Assembly: GCA_945494195.1 (NCBI GenBank)
Contig: CALYVJ010000111.1
Location: 1-6,275 of the forward strand
Length of the DNA stretch: 6,275 nucleotides
DNA from: an uncultured Selenomonas sp.
GTDB taxonomy: Bacteria > Bacillota > Negativicutes > Selenomonadales > Selenomonadaceae
Reading direction: 5' to 3'
In this document: positions 6,171 through 6,275 of the stretch, piece by piece
Layout of the letters: the number at the start of each line of letters is the position of its first letter
How positions within the stretch are numbered: position 1 is the stretch's first letter
Notes under the pieces: model-generated
What the model saw: only the letters and a program-made list of their open reading frames with translations
Told to the model about the DNA's origin: nothing
Databases searched by the model: none
Position numbers and translations under genes: made by a program

Positions 6171-6275
6171 TTATTGCGCAGGTTCCACTTTATCCAACTG
6201 CAAATCATACCCCATGATATCGCCGCATTCCCGAATCGTGCCATAGATTGTTACCATCTGTCCTTTTTTGAGTTT
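6171..6275 (-). CDS. C-terminal fragment of an OB-fold-like (tRNA_anti-like) hypothetical protein
   Basis: Only the last 34 residues lie in the window; the 5' part runs off the right edge. The pattern LKKGQMVTIYGTIRECGDIM followed by GYDLQLDKVE is typical of small OB-fold domains (the tRNA_anti-like group), in which a 'kGq.v.v.G.i' strand pair precedes a short 'l.L.' strand. Such domains are common in small exported or lipoprotein-like hypothetical proteins of Gram-positive-lineage bacteria; whether this one has a signal peptide cannot be seen. The stop is TAA (6171-6173) and transcription would end at the shared hairpin 6087-6133. Assignment to this fold rests on one short motif. Confidence 0.6.
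   Translation of the reverse strand, partial: KLKKGQMVTIYGTIRECGDIMGYDLQLDKVEPAQ

Noticed and set aside
1..6275. Insertion sequence, CRISPR array, tRNA/rRNA or phage attachment site
   Set aside because: I saw no transposase, regular spaced repeats, cloverleaf genes or long terminal repeats; the deletions are not flanked by visible mobile-element ends.

Overview
The window looks like a chromosomal segment from a low-GC-lineage Firmicute of roughly balanced base composition, most plausibly a Negativicute (Selenomonas/Mitsuokella-like). This placement is an inference from the protein flavour (a SigH-type sigma factor, a Gram-positive-type NarI, a Cys-containing PAS-like plus GGDEF protein, an UPF0597/CyuA enzyme). 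It is not proven by any marker gene. The most striking property is decay: three of the six larger loci are broken, and they sit between intact genes that have ordinary promoters, ribosome binding sites and terminators.

Layout. 1-821: a promoter -10 box, a 12-bp direct repeat in the leader, an intact SigH-like sigma factor (+), and a bidirectional terminator shared with the convergent next gene. 819-1303: an intact small protein (-) with a Cys/His-rich metal-binding-like N-terminus, and its promoter. 1340-3479 (-): the wreck of a narGHJI respiratory nitrate reductase operon. It consists of the C-terminal half of NarI (two +1 frameshifts at G7 tracts) joined directly to a middle part of NarG, which has itself lost three internal blocks in frame. 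NarH, NarJ, both ends of NarG and the NarI N-terminus are gone. About 3470-4306 (+): a diguanylate-cyclase-type gene (PAS-like Cys domain, then GGDEF). Its 5' end is lost at the same junction as the narG 5' end; it also has a UAG in place of an expected Trp and a -1 slip in an A-tract, while the GGDEF domain itself is intact. 4372-4715: an intact 100-aa protein of unknown function with its own terminator. 4739-6133: an L-cysteine desulfidase family gene (cyuA/yhaM-like) with a near-consensus promoter and a full-length reading frame interrupted only by one UAG at codon 33, then a perfect 19-bp bidirectional terminator. 6171-6275 (-): the C-terminal end of a small OB-fold-like protein that runs out of the window.

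How the parts relate. narG and the GGDEF gene were originally divergent. One deletion appears to have removed the region between them, including both start regions and presumably both promoters, and left the truncated genes head to head. Loss of nitrate respiration, of a signalling protein and of a cysteine-degrading enzyme in one stretch suggests relaxed selection after a change of habitat. Some single-base homopolymer lesions could instead be sequencing errors; the large deletions cannot be explained that way. I found no convincing new biological system. The value of the window lies in the deletion history, the G7 tracts and the two in-frame UAG codons.
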